Source: Nitrospirota bacterium (lineage in GTDB: Bacteria > Nitrospirota > CAKKRA01 > 9FT-COMBO-42-15). From it: 22,754 nt of DNA. The position numbers were made by a program, and so were the translations under genes. The notes beneath the pieces are model-generated. The model had not been told where the DNA came from, did not search any database, and saw only the letters and a program-made list of their open reading frames with translations. Positions 15,273 to 22,748 of the stretch are shown in pieces; the first letter of the stretch is position 1, and the number at the start of each line of letters is the position of its first letter. Location: contig JACPZJ010000109.1 in assembly GCA_016195585.1 (NCBI GenBank), forward strand, positions 1-22,754. The letters run 5' to 3'.

Positions 15273-17312
15273 ATGAAGACCCTAAAAAAAGAAGAACCAA
15301 AGATAACAAAAAAACTGATAAAGGATCACGGTCTTACTGATGAAGAGTATCAGAGGGTAATTGATATTCTCGGCAGGACGCCCACCTTTACAGAGCTTGG
15401 GATATTCTCAGTAATGTGGAGCGAGCACTGCAGCTATAAGAGCTCAAGGGCGCATCTTAGGAAATTTCCAACAAAGGGCGAGGTAGTTATTCAGGGGCCG
15501 GGTGAGAATGCAGGCGCAATTGATATCGGCGACGGTCTTGCTGCAATATTTAAGATGGAGAGCCACAATCACCCATCCTTTATAGAGCCATATCAGGGCG
15601 CTGCAACTGGTGTCGGCGGGATATTAAGGGATATCTTTACAATGGGCGCAAGGCCGATAGCGCTTATGAATTCCCTCCGCTTTGGGCCGCTTCAACATTC
15701 AAAAAACAGATACATTTTTGAAGGTGTGGTCTCAGGCATTGCAGGATATGGCAATTGTATAGGTGTGCCGACTGTTGGCGGTGAGATATATTTTTCTGAA
15801 TGTTACAATATGAATCCACTTGTAAATGTGTTCTGCCTCGGAATTGCTAAAAAGGATGGCATATTCAAGGGTAATGCAAGCGGTGTAGGGAACTCTTTAA
15901 TCTATGCCGGCTCAAAGACAGGCAGGGACGGCATACACGGCGTAACAATGGCATCAGAGGAATTTGGTGAATCGTCTGAAGAAAAAAGGCCTAATGTTCA
16001 GGTTGGCGATCCCTTTACAGAGAAGCTCCTCGTTGAGGCATGTCTTGATGTGATGAAGAAGGGCTTGGTTGTCGGCATTCAGGACATGGGAGGGGCTGGC
16101 CTGACAAGCTCGTCGTCAGAAATGGCTGGAAGGGCAGGGACAGGCGTTGAGATTGATACATCTCTCGTTCCAACAAGGGAAAAAGGGATGATGCCTTATG
16201 AGATTATGCTTTCTGAATCGCAGGAGCGGATGCTGCTTGTGGTTGAAAAGGAAAAAGAGAAAGAGGTTTTAAATATATTTAAAAAATGGGATATTGATGC
16301 TGTAAAAATAGGCATGGTTACAAATGACGGGATATTCCGAATAAAGTATGGAAAAAATATTGTCGCAGAGATGCCTGTTAAATCAATCTCAGATAGCGCC
16401 CCTGTATATGAAAGGCCTATAGCAAGGCCTGTTAGACAGAATGACATTAATTATTTAGATATAAATGAGATACCAGTTAACAATGACTTTAATACTATTC
16501 TTTTGAAACTACTCTCTATCGCAACAATAGCCAATAAGGCATGGGTCTATGAGCAATATGATCATATGGTGAGGACTAACAGTGTGGTTCTTCCCGGCTC
16601 TGATGCAGCGGTTATAAGGGTTAAAGGGACAAACAAGGGACTGGCGATTACAACAGATTGTAACAGCCGGTACTGTTATCTTGACCCGTATAAAGGCGGT
16701 ATGATTGCTGTGGCAGAGGCAGCGAGGAATATCGTCTGTACAGGCGCAAGGCCGCTTGCAATTACTGACTGCCTTAACTTCGGGAATCCTGAAAAGCCTG
16801 AAATTATGTGGCAGTTTGTAGAGTCAATTAAAGGAATTTCTGAGGCCTGTAAGGTGTTAAATACACCTGTAATAAGCGGCAATGTAAGCTTTTACAATGA
16901 TACAAAAGGAATCTCAATCTATCCCACACCAATAATAGGCATGGTAGGCTTATTAGAGTCTGTGGAGCAGCATATTACCCAGTGGTTTAAGGATGAGGGT
17001 GATGCAATAATCCTCTTAGGTAAAAATTTAGAGGAGATCGGCGGGAGTGAGTATCTTAAAGTAATACATAATATAGAAAGAGGCAAGCCCCCTGAAATTA
17101 ATCTGAATTTTGAAATGCAGATTCAAAAGGCCCTTCTGGACAGACTGAATATAGTTAAGGATGCCCTGAATAATCATGCAATACCATATAACATTATTGG
17201 CAAGGTTGGCGGCATGAGATTAACAATTAATAACAACAATGACAGATTAATAGATTTGTCAGTTGAAGATATTAACAAGGCATGGAGAGGCGCCTTTGAA
17301 GCTAATTTCTGA
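15273..17312 (+). CDS. purL: Phosphoribosylformylglycinamidine synthase large subunit, internally shortened
   Basis: ATP-dependent synthetase of FGAM, working with PurQ. Clear family motifs: WSEHCSYKSS at 49-58 with conserved H52, ESHNHPSFIEPYQGAATGVG, DMGGAGLTSSSSEM, and FGNPEKPE with ISGNVSFYN in the second half. The end, IPYNIIGKVGG with LIDLSVEDI, is normal. It has 679 residues against about 740 in Bacillus subtilis. The gap falls between QKALLD and RLNIVKDAL (near 17138-17150), where the segment carrying the conserved SAHD-S/C-D/E-GGLAV and GESQSR motifs should be. About 60 residues are lost with the frame kept. Those motifs help form the active site, so this version is probably inactive if real. 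Start at ATG 15273 (TTG 15267 also possible); no good ribosome site, as the upstream region is a repeat. Confidence 0.92.
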   Translation: MKTLKKEEPKITKKLIKDHGLTDEEYQRVIDILGRTPTFTELGIFSVMWSEHCSYKSSRAHLRKFPTKGEVVIQGPGENAGAIDIGDGLAAIFKMESHNHPSFIEPYQGAATGVGGILRDIFTMGARPIALMNSLRFGPLQHSKNRYIFEGVVSGIAGYGNCIGVPTVGGEIYFSECYNMNPLVNVFCLGIAKKDGIFKGNASGVGNSLIYAGSKTGRDGIHGVTMASEEFGESSEEKRPNVQVGDPFTEKLLVEACLDVMKKGLVVGIQDMGGAGLTSSSSEMAGRAGTGVEIDTSLVPTREKGMMPYEIMLSESQERMLLVVEKEKEKEVLNIFKKWDIDAVKIGMVTNDGIFRIKYGKNIVAEMPVKSISDSAPVYERPIARPVRQNDINYLDINEIPVNNDFNTILLKLLSIATIANKAWVYEQYDHMVRTNSVVLPGSDAAVIRVKGTNKGLAITTDCNSRYCYLDPYKGGMIAVAEAARNIVCTGARPLAITDCLNFGNPEKPEIMWQFVESIKGISEACKVLNTPVISGNVSFYNDTKGISIYPTPIIGMVGLLESVEQHITQWFKDEGDAIILLGKNLEEIGGSEYLKVIHNIERGKPPEINLNFEMQIQKALLDRLNIVKDALNNHAIPYNIIGKVGGMRLTINNNNDRLIDLSVEDINKAWRGAFEANF

Positions 17313-17895
17313 TAATTTTAATGAAGAGTGCGGCATCTTCGGCATCTACGGCCATCCAGAGGCTGCGAACCTTACCTACCTCGGCTTATATGCCCTTCAG
17401 CACAGGGGGCAGGAGGGCGCAGGCATTGTATCATCAGACAGCTTCCATCTCCATTGCGAAAAGGGGATGGGCCTTGTCTCAGATATATTCTCGGCAGATG
17501 TTATTAAAAGACTGCCCGGTCATGCTGCAATAGGGCATAACAGGTATTCCACAACAGGGGGCAGCCATATAAAGAATGTGCAGCCCATAATGATCAATTA
17601 CGCACTCGGTTCACTTGCCCTTGCCCATAATGGGAATCTGATAAATTCAAAACTAATAAGGGATGAGCTTGAGGCCTACGGTTCAATATTCCAGTCAACA
17701 ATTGACAGCGAGGTTATAGTTCACCTTATAGCCCTCTCGCGGGAAAAGGACCTGCTTGGAAGGATTATAGATGCTGTTTCCAAGGTAAAGGGCGCGTATT
17801 CACTCCTTATTTTAACAGAAAAAGAATTGATTGCCCTGAGGGATCCATGGGGTTTCAGGCCATTATGCCTTGGGCGGCTTGATGGCGTGCCCTGA
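17296..17895 (+). CDS. purF: Amidophosphoribosyltransferase, N-terminal fragment
   Basis: First enzyme of purine synthesis (PRPP plus glutamine to phosphoribosylamine). This part is the glutaminase domain. Start chosen at TTG 17296: GGAGAGG at 17284-17290 is five bases upstream and this leaves an 11-residue propeptide before the nucleophile cysteine of CGIFGIYG, the same length as in Bacillus subtilis. An upstream TTG at 17263 has no such support. The start overlaps the purL end by 17 bases. The frame stays good to RDPWGFRPLCLGRLDG and then hits TGA at 17893-17895, because 56 bp are duplicated in tandem (17832-17943). Deleting one copy restores a continuous gene to 18782. Confidence 0.92.
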   Translation: MKLISDNFNEECGIFGIYGHPEAANLTYLGLYALQHRGQEGAGIVSSDSFHLHCEKGMGLVSDIFSADVIKRLPGHAAIGHNRYSTTGGSHIKNVQPIMINYALGSLALAHNGNLINSKLIRDELEAYGSIFQSTIDSEVIVHLIALSREKDLLGRIIDAVSKVKGAYSLLILTEKELIALRDPWGFRPLCLGRLDGVP

Positions 17896-17943
17896 GGGAT
17901 CCATGGGGTTTCAGGCCATTATGCCTTGGGCGGCTTGATGGCG
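17832..17943. repeat. Perfect 56-bp tandem duplication within purF
   Basis: Copies 17832-17887 and 17888-17943 are identical, both starting TGCCCTGAGGGATCC and ending GGCTTGATGGCG. As 56 is not a multiple of three, the second copy shifts the frame. Removing one copy gives GRLDGDYVLASETCALD, exactly as the family requires. Identical copies imply a very recent event or an unmerged overlap in the assembly. Confidence 0.97.
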
Positions 17944-17951
17944 ACTATGTA

Positions 17952-18782
17952 TTGGCATCTGAGACCTGCGCCTTGGATTTAATTGAAGCGAAGTATGTCA
18001 GGGATATTGAGCCAGGGGAGATTATCGTAATAGATGAAAAGGGGCTTAAATCGTATCATCCATTTCCAGAGACAAAATTATCTTCCTGCATATTTGAATA
18101 TATATATTTTGCAAGGCCTGACAGCTATGTCTTTGGCAGGAATGTCCATATGATAAGAAAGGGCTTTGGCAGGAAACTCGCTGAAGAAAATCCTGTAGAT
18201 GCAGATGTGGTAATACCTGTGCCTGATTCAGGCGTTCCTGCAGCGCTTGGTTATTCTGAGTATTCAGGGATTCCTTATGAAAACGGCTTAATTAGAAACC
18301 ACTATGTTGGCAGGACATTTATTGAGCCACAGCAGGCCATCAGGCACTTTGGCGTTAAGATAAAATTAAACCCTGTAAGGGATGTGTTAAAGGGCAAGAG
18401 GGTAGTGGTAGTAGATGATTCAATAGTAAGGGGCACTACAAGCAGAAAGATAGTAAAGATGATCAGGAATGCAGGCGCAAAAGAGGTTCATGTGAGGATA
18501 AGCTCACCGCCGATATTTTTTCCCTGCTTTTATGGCATAGATACCCCGACAAGGCAGGAGCTTATTGCATCCAATCATACCATTGATGAGATAAAAAAAT
18601 ATATCACTGCTGATTCTCTCGGATATTTAAGCATAGAAGGTATGCTTAGTGTAATACCTGATTCTAATGGTGGATTCTGTATTGCCTGCTTTTCAGGTGA
18701 ATATCCTGTGCCTTTTACCAAAGAAGAGGTAATACAACTTGGCCTCTTTGAGGACTGGGTAAAGGGTGCAGTGAAAAGCTAA
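17952..18782 (+). CDS. purF: Amidophosphoribosyltransferase, C-terminal fragment
   Basis: The phosphoribosyltransferase domain, continuing the fragment at 17296. The PRPP loop is VVVVDDSIVRGTTS. Cysteines in SSCIFEYIYF, FPCFYGID and CIACFSGEYP match the four ligands of the 4Fe-4S cluster in Bacillus-type PurF, so this should be the oxygen-sensitive iron-sulfur form. TTG at 17952 is a nominal start without a ribosome site; the true product would be read from 17296. The domain is complete to the end (LFEDWVKGAVKS), so the only defect in purF is the 56-bp duplication. Confidence 0.92.
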   Translation: MASETCALDLIEAKYVRDIEPGEIIVIDEKGLKSYHPFPETKLSSCIFEYIYFARPDSYVFGRNVHMIRKGFGRKLAEENPVDADVVIPVPDSGVPAALGYSEYSGIPYENGLIRNHYVGRTFIEPQQAIRHFGVKIKLNPVRDVLKGKRVVVVDDSIVRGTTSRKIVKMIRNAGAKEVHVRISSPPIFFPCFYGIDTPTRQELIASNHTIDEIKKYITADSLGYLSIEGMLSVIPDSNGGFCIACFSGEYPVPFTKEEVIQLGLFEDWVKGAVKS

Positions 18783-18798
18783 AAGAAGGAGGAAAATC

Positions 18799-19236
18799 AT
18801 GGACACGCTTTATTGGGATAAATATATTTTCTTTTTTAGCAGAAGCGAAGATGAAGATACCTCGGGCAGGACAAAGGCTATGCCTTCTATTAAAACAGGC
18901 CAAAAGGAAAAGAAGGTGTATCTAACTGTTGTGGAAGGCGAAAACTTTGGCGAGGAATACGAATGTAAAGACAAGGAGACCGCCATTGGAAGGTCTTCAG
19001 GGAATGACATTGTGATTAAAGATGAAGGGATATCAAGGAGGCACTGTGTAATAGAGCCTGCTACAAGCGCCTATGTCTTAAAGGATTTAAACAGCACAAA
19101 CGGCACCTTTTTAAATAATAAAAAGATTTTGTTATCAGTTGTATTAAAGCATGGCGATAAGATTAAGGTTGGGAAAACAACACTTCAGTTTATAATAGCA
19201 GACGAGAAGAGGGAGAAGGTTTATACCTTAAAATAA
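18799..19236 (+). CDS. FHA-domain protein
   Basis: 145 residues. Residues about 45-135 are a forkhead-associated domain that binds phosphothreonine peptides: AIGRSSGNDIVI with the phosphate-contact Arg and Ser, SRRHCVI, then LKDLNSTNGTFLNN. The first 27 residues (MDTLYWDKYIFFFSRSEDED) are unlike a normal FHA lead-in, and an internal ATG at 18880 (MPSIKTGQ) would give a cleaner domain. I keep 18799 because AAGGAGG at 18786-18792 is an excellent ribosome site at the right distance. It follows purF by 16 bases. It suggests Ser/Thr kinase signalling, but no kinase is in the window. It ends two bases from the opposing gene at 19239. Confidence 0.88.
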   Translation: MDTLYWDKYIFFFSRSEDEDTSGRTKAMPSIKTGQKEKKVYLTVVEGENFGEEYECKDKETAIGRSSGNDIVIKDEGISRRHCVIEPATSAYVLKDLNSTNGTFLNNKKILLSVVLKHGDKIKVGKTTLQFIIADEKREKVYTLK

Positions 19237-19238
19237 TA

Positions 19239-20075
19239 TCAGCCTATAACAGTCTTATTTCTCCCGCCATTTTTAGCCTTATAAAGGGCATCGTCAGCAA
19301 TCTTTATTATATCATCAATACCAGCAATAGTTATATCAGGATGCGGATATATCCCGATGCCAATGCTGATTGTTGCATGAAGTGTTTTATTCTCCTCTTC
19401 TGAGAAATTAAAGCCTTCTACCTTTTTGCGCAGCCTTTCAGCAAGACTGTATGCGTCTTTGCTGTTAATGTTGCATAAGGAGCCTATGAATTCCTCGCCT
19501 CCGATCCTTGCAAAAATATCATATGTTCTCTGATTATCCATAAGTATCTTGGCAAGTTTTTTCAGGACAACGTCTCCGACCTGATGGCCATAGGTATCAT
19601 TGACCTTCTTGAAATGGTCAATATCAATCAGGATGCAAATAAGGCTTTGCTTGAATCTTTTGCATCTTTCAAATTCTGGCTCAAATCTCATAAAGAAGTA
19701 CCTTCTGTTATATAAGCCGGTGAGTTCATCGGTTATTGCCATCTTCTCAAGCTTCTTATTCATGGATTCAAGCATAAGTAATTCAAGGCCCTTGATCTTA
19801 TCAACAGAGTCTTTCTGGCCGGTTAGCATTATTACTGGCAGGTTCTGGTATTTTTCCTGATTTTTTATTGTGGAGATTAATTTATAGCCGTCCACCCCGG
19901 GCATGATAACATCGGATATGATGAAATCAATCTTATTTTTCAATAAGATATCAATGGCCTTTACGCCGTTCTCCGCCTCAATGATCTCGGTAAAAAGCCC
20001 AGCATCATTCAGGGCGCTGCGGACAGCGTCCCTTATGGATTTGGAATCATCAACGATTAAAAGTGATTTTTTCAA
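19239..20075 (-). CDS. REC-GGDEF diguanylate cyclase with shortened receiver
   Basis: c-di-GMP synthase regulator, paralogous in layout to the gene at 2580. The receiver starts normally (D9-D10, D55, T85), but after KGLE at residue 98 the sequence jumps to LLMLESMNKKLEKMAITDEL. Against the 2580 protein, 29 residues are missing, including the switch lysine and the last strand and helix. The GGDEF domain is complete: GGEEF at 192-196 and I-site R183-x-x-D186. The start is TTG at 20073-20075, next to the G-rich run GGGGGAAGGGG. A good promoter lies at 20112-20140. With half its receiver face gone it could be unregulated or inactive; an assembly gap is the alternative. Confidence 0.88.
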   Translation of the reverse strand: MKKSLLIVDDSKSIRDAVRSALNDAGLFTEIIEAENGVKAIDILLKNKIDFIISDVIMPGVDGYKLISTIKNQEKYQNLPVIMLTGQKDSVDKIKGLELLMLESMNKKLEKMAITDELTGLYNRRYFFMRFEPEFERCKRFKQSLICILIDIDHFKKVNDTYGHQVGDVVLKKLAKILMDNQRTYDIFARIGGEEFIGSLCNINSKDAYSLAERLRKKVEGFNFSEEENKTLHATISIGIGIYPHPDITIAGIDDIIKIADDALYKAKNGGRNKTVIG

Positions 20076-20111
20076 CCCCTTCCCCCATTGTTTGATAACC
20101 TTATTAATATA

Positions 20112-20140
20112 ATTATACCCCTCATTGTGCCTTTTGACAA
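20112..20140 (-). promoter_or_regulatory. Sigma70-type promoter for the - strand REC-GGDEF gene
   Basis: Reading the - strand: TTGTCA (20140-20135), 17-base spacer, TATAAT (20117-20112), a perfect -10 and one mismatch in the -35. Transcription would start near 20105, about 30 bases before the TTG start. The gene is therefore probably not dependent on read-through from the metal importer operon upstream. Confidence 0.7.
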
Positions 20141-20146
20141 GGGGAG

Positions 20147-21067
20147 TTAGGGTTTTTCTTTATGCTCATGGCCGTGTTCAGCATCGTCTAAGTGTGTATG
20201 GTGATGGGGGATAGCGCCGTGTAAGTGGGAATGGGCATGTTCATGGAGCATTATCTTTCTGTGAATATAATTATATATTAAAACAATGGAAAATATAAGG
20301 GCGCCCAAGAGGACAATGGTGGCGCCTGATGCAGCATTTAGGTAGAAGCTCGCATAGATGCCTGCTACAGAGGTAATGGCGCCGATTGCAATGGAGAGGA
20401 AGAACATCTTATTAAAATTGTTTGTAAGCAGCCTTGCTGTTGACGCAGGGATAATAATGGCTGCGGCAATAAGCGTAACACCGATGACCTGCAATGATAC
20501 AATTATTGATGCGGCGAGGATAAAAGAGAAGATAGCATCTATTAAGGAAGCCCTTGTTCCGTATACATTGGCAGATTCAGGGTCAAAGGTTACAAATAAG
20601 AGCTGCTTATAAAGAAAGAATATGATGATGATAACTAACAGTGTTACAATGCCTATTATAATAATATCCTCTGTTGTTACGCCGAGTATATTTCCGAAGA
20701 GGATAGCCTCAAGATTTTTAGTGAACCTTCTTATACGGCTGATAAGGGCAATGCCGAGGGCAAAGCTTGCAGTAGTTACAATCCCGATTGCCGCATCTGC
20801 CTTTATTTTTTTCTCGCGCACAATCAGATTTATCAGAAAGGCAGAGAGTAATCCCCATACCCCTGCGGCAATATATAGATTAATGGAGAAGATGTAGCCG
20901 ATAACCGCTCCGCCAAAGGCTGCATGGGACAGGCCATGTCCAATATAGCTCATCCCTCTTAATACAACATATATGCCTATGATGCCGCAGAGTATGCCTA
21001 TCATCATGGCCACGATCATCCCGTTAACAACAAATTCATATTTAAGGGGTGTAATTAAAAATTCCAT
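20147..21067 (-). CDS. Metal ABC importer permease (ZnuB/MntB family)
   Basis: Inner-membrane channel subunit of a zinc or manganese importer. About eight or nine hydrophobic segments; family signature SYIGHGLSHAAFGGAVIGY near residues 40-60 and VTLIAAAIIIPASTARLL in the second half. 306 residues, with an unusual C-terminal tail from about 275: 12 histidines in the last 32 residues (HEHAHSHLHG, PHHHTHL, EHGHEH). Such tails can bind Zn, Ni or Co, so it may sense or buffer the transported metal at the cytoplasmic face; sidedness depends on the segment count, which I did not settle. It starts five bases after the ATPase stop. Zn rather than Mn is favoured by the His tail, without proof. Confidence 0.9.
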   Translation of the reverse strand: MEFLITPLKYEFVVNGMIVAMMIGILCGIIGIYVVLRGMSYIGHGLSHAAFGGAVIGYIFSINLYIAAGVWGLLSAFLINLIVREKKIKADAAIGIVTTASFALGIALISRIRRFTKNLEAILFGNILGVTTEDIIIIGIVTLLVIIIIFFLYKQLLFVTFDPESANVYGTRASLIDAIFSFILAASIIVSLQVIGVTLIAAAIIIPASTARLLTNNFNKMFFLSIAIGAITSVAGIYASFYLNAASGATIVLLGALIFSIVLIYNYIHRKIMLHEHAHSHLHGAIPHHHTHLDDAEHGHEHKEKP

Positions 21068-21072
21068 AATAT

Positions 21073-21837
21073 TTAATCATTAAAAGGCGTGGCATTTGCC
21101 ATTAATATAAGATGACCCTTTCTTATAACTGCGACATCCGCATTATATGTTTTTTTAAGTATCTCAGGATTAAAGACATCATCGGGCTTACCTTCTGCAA
21201 CTATGCCTCTATTAAAGCATACTATCCATGGAAGGTGTGCCGCCACTGCATTCAGGTCATGGGTTATAAGAACTATAGTAATTCCTTTTTTGTTAAGTGT
21301 CAGCAGAAAGTGGAGTATATCATGCTGTGTTTTTAAATCCACGCCAGAGGTAGGCTCATCAAGGATCAGAAGCTCAGGCTCTGAAACAAGCGCCCTTGCG
21401 AGAAATACCCTCTGCTGTTCCCCACCGGAGAGGGTCTTTATGTGGTGATTTATATATTGAAGGATGCCGAGCCGATCCAGCGCCTCCTGCACCTTTTTGC
21501 GATCCTCTTTCCCTGACCATGGAAGTATCCCCATTTTATTATGTCTCCCCATCATTACAACTTGTTCTACAGTTACAGGGAAGTCCCATTCAATTGCCTC
21601 AAGCTGTGGTATGTAGCCTATGTTTGGCGGCGGGTTATTTTTTATTGTCTTGCCATTTACATAAACCTCGCCTGCAATCGGCCTGACAACACCGAGGATA
21701 GCTTTAATTAGTGTGGTTTTTCCTGAGCCGCTGGGTCCGACTATTCCTGCGAGGCTGCCTTTTTTTATAGCAAGATTAATCCCATTAAAAACTATATTGT
21801 TTCCATAATTACATGTGAGGTTTTTTATTTCTATCAT
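21073..21837 (-). CDS. Metal ABC importer ATPase (ZnuC/MntA family)
   Basis: Drives import through the permease at 20147. 254 residues. Walker A GPSGSGKT at 34-41, Q-loop Q78, signature LSGGE at 136-140, Walker B LLILDEP at 156-162, switch His193. The motif WDFPVTVEQVVMMGR after the Q-loop is typical of zinc/manganese-type ATPases. It begins two bases after the stop of the binding-protein gene and ends five bases before the permease, so the three form one operon transcribed leftwards. The ribosome site (GAAGAG) lies in the end of the upstream gene. Confidence 0.93.
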   Translation of the reverse strand: MIEIKNLTCNYGNNIVFNGINLAIKKGSLAGIVGPSGSGKTTLIKAILGVVRPIAGEVYVNGKTIKNNPPPNIGYIPQLEAIEWDFPVTVEQVVMMGRHNKMGILPWSGKEDRKKVQEALDRLGILQYINHHIKTLSGGEQQRVFLARALVSEPELLILDEPTSGVDLKTQHDILHFLLTLNKKGITIVLITHDLNAVAAHLPWIVCFNRGIVAEGKPDDVFNPEILKKTYNADVAVIRKGHLILMANATPFND

Positions 21838-21839
21838 AA

Positions 21840-22172
21840 TTACTCTTCAACAATATTTGATGGGTCTATGGGGGTGAAGGCATCGGTTCTCCCTCCGAGT
21901 GCAGGCATCATATTACGCATATTCTCAAGCATCATACCGATATATGTATGCTCTTTAGAATCAAGCTTTCCGGGAAGGTCATCGTCTCTTAGTGTTGTTA
22001 TATGTTTAATCTTGACCTCCCTTGCGATCTGTTCCTCAACCTTGCTTGGAAATACCTCGGAACCAAATATGGCAGGTACATTTTCTTTCTTGAGCTGGTC
22101 TATGATACCAGCAATCTCTCTTGGTGAAGGCTCTGCAAAATCAGAAGGCTGTATTGCGCCTATTACCTTCAT
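21840..22172 (-). CDS. Metal-binding protein of ABC importer, C-terminal fragment
   Basis: Second lobe of a ZnuA/TroA-type periplasmic binding protein. The frame is open up to 22247 and encodes KTIPEKNRKLLTYHDSWAYF before the Met at 22172. The histidine in TYHDSW sits where zinc proteins have His and manganese proteins have Glu; GSEVFPSKVEEQIA supplies the region of the last acidic ligand. The fragment is in the same frame as the N-terminal piece at 22248, separated only by a TAA at 22248-22250. About 40 residues normally present between the lobes are missing at the junction. It is the first gene of the importer operon. Confidence 0.85.
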   Translation of the reverse strand: MKVIGAIQPSDFAEPSPREIAGIIDQLKKENVPAIFGSEVFPSKVEEQIAREVKIKHITTLRDDDLPGKLDSKEHTYIGMMLENMRNMMPALGGRTDAFTPIDPSNIVEE

Positions 22173-22247
22173 GCCGTATCTTCTTGCAAAGTACGCCCAT
22201 GAGTCATGATATGTAAGCAGCTTCCTGTTTTTTTCTGGAATAGTTTT

Positions 22248-22748
22248 TTATTTCATTGTATATGCTACATTCATCCATAAATGAGGATTTGGGTCGCCTT
22301 TATCTTCTGGAAAGGAAAAGTCGTATATCCAATCTTTTTTTGTGATGGTATTATCACCGAGCTTTAATATTTGTGCATCCTTCTTTTTTCTTGATTCTGT
22401 GAGCTTTTCAGTTGGTATCTCAAGGTGAAGGCCATTTAATACTATAAGGTCTGCCTCTGAAATATATTTTACATCAGAAGGGGCAGGTTCAAAGGTATGG
22501 GAATCCATACCCTCAGGGATTATCCCATGCAGTTCAATTCTATTGCCTCCTACATTGTGGATAATATTTGTAATGGGCGCAACTGTTGAGACGACCTTAA
22601 TTTTGTTTTTAGCTTGCGCAGAGTTGTTAGTAAAAATCGTTAAGATGAGAAGGCAAAGTACAATAATCCCTTTATATCCCCCTTTACAAAAGGGGGACAA
22701 AAGGGGGATTAAAGATTGCTTCACTGCGCTCGCAATGACGGAATTCAA
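22248..22748 (-). CDS. Metal-binding protein of ABC importer, N-terminal fragment
   Basis: First lobe of the ZnuA/TroA-type protein. It has a signal-peptide-like hydrophobic core at residues 28-40 (IIVLCLLILTIF) with a likely cut after SAQA (46). Ligand histidines are H84 (GMDSHTFEPAPSD) and H156 (DPNPHLWMN). No long His-rich loop. It stops at NVAYTMK with TAA, where the linker helix should continue. Residues 4-27 are encoded by repeat DNA (22665-22740), and the only start available is TTG at 22746-22748 or a TTG further in, neither with a ribosome site. The native start may have been lost to repeat insertion, or the true start is altered by the same process that broke the gene. Confidence 0.82.
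   Translation of the reverse strand: MNSVIASAVKQSLIPLLSPFCKGGYKGIIVLCLLILTIFTNNSAQAKNKIKVVSTVAPITNIIHNVGGNRIELHGIIPEGMDSHTFEPAPSDVKYISEADLIVLNGLHLEIPTEKLTESRKKKDAQILKLGDNTITKKDWIYDFSFPEDKGDPNPHLWMNVAYTMK
22665..22710. repeat. Family A palindrome in the binding-protein leader
   Basis: AATCCC and CCCCCTTT against AAAGGGGG and GGGGGATT, with the core CCCCCTTTACAAAAGGGGG at 22678-22696. Read on the - strand in frame as LIPLLSPFCKGGYKG, just ahead of the hydrophobic core of the signal peptide. Confidence 0.75.
22713..22740. repeat. Family D repeat copy in the binding-protein leader
   Basis: AGATTGCTTCACTGCGCTCG followed by CAATGACG matches the arms of the element at 15168-15246 (AGATTGCTTC, CGCAATGACA). 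On the - strand it is translated as VIASAVKQS, a peptide often produced by this kind of repeat in predicted proteins. It abuts the family A element. Confidence 0.75.

Noticed and set aside
17263..17295. Earlier TTG start for purF
   Set aside because: TTG 17296 has a ribosome site and leaves an 11-residue propeptide before the catalytic Cys, as in Bacillus subtilis.
20073..20156. Another family A repeat between the permease and REC-GGDEF genes
   Set aside because: AACCCCTTCCCC and GGGGAGTTAGGGTT match too poorly to call; the promoter explains the gap better.
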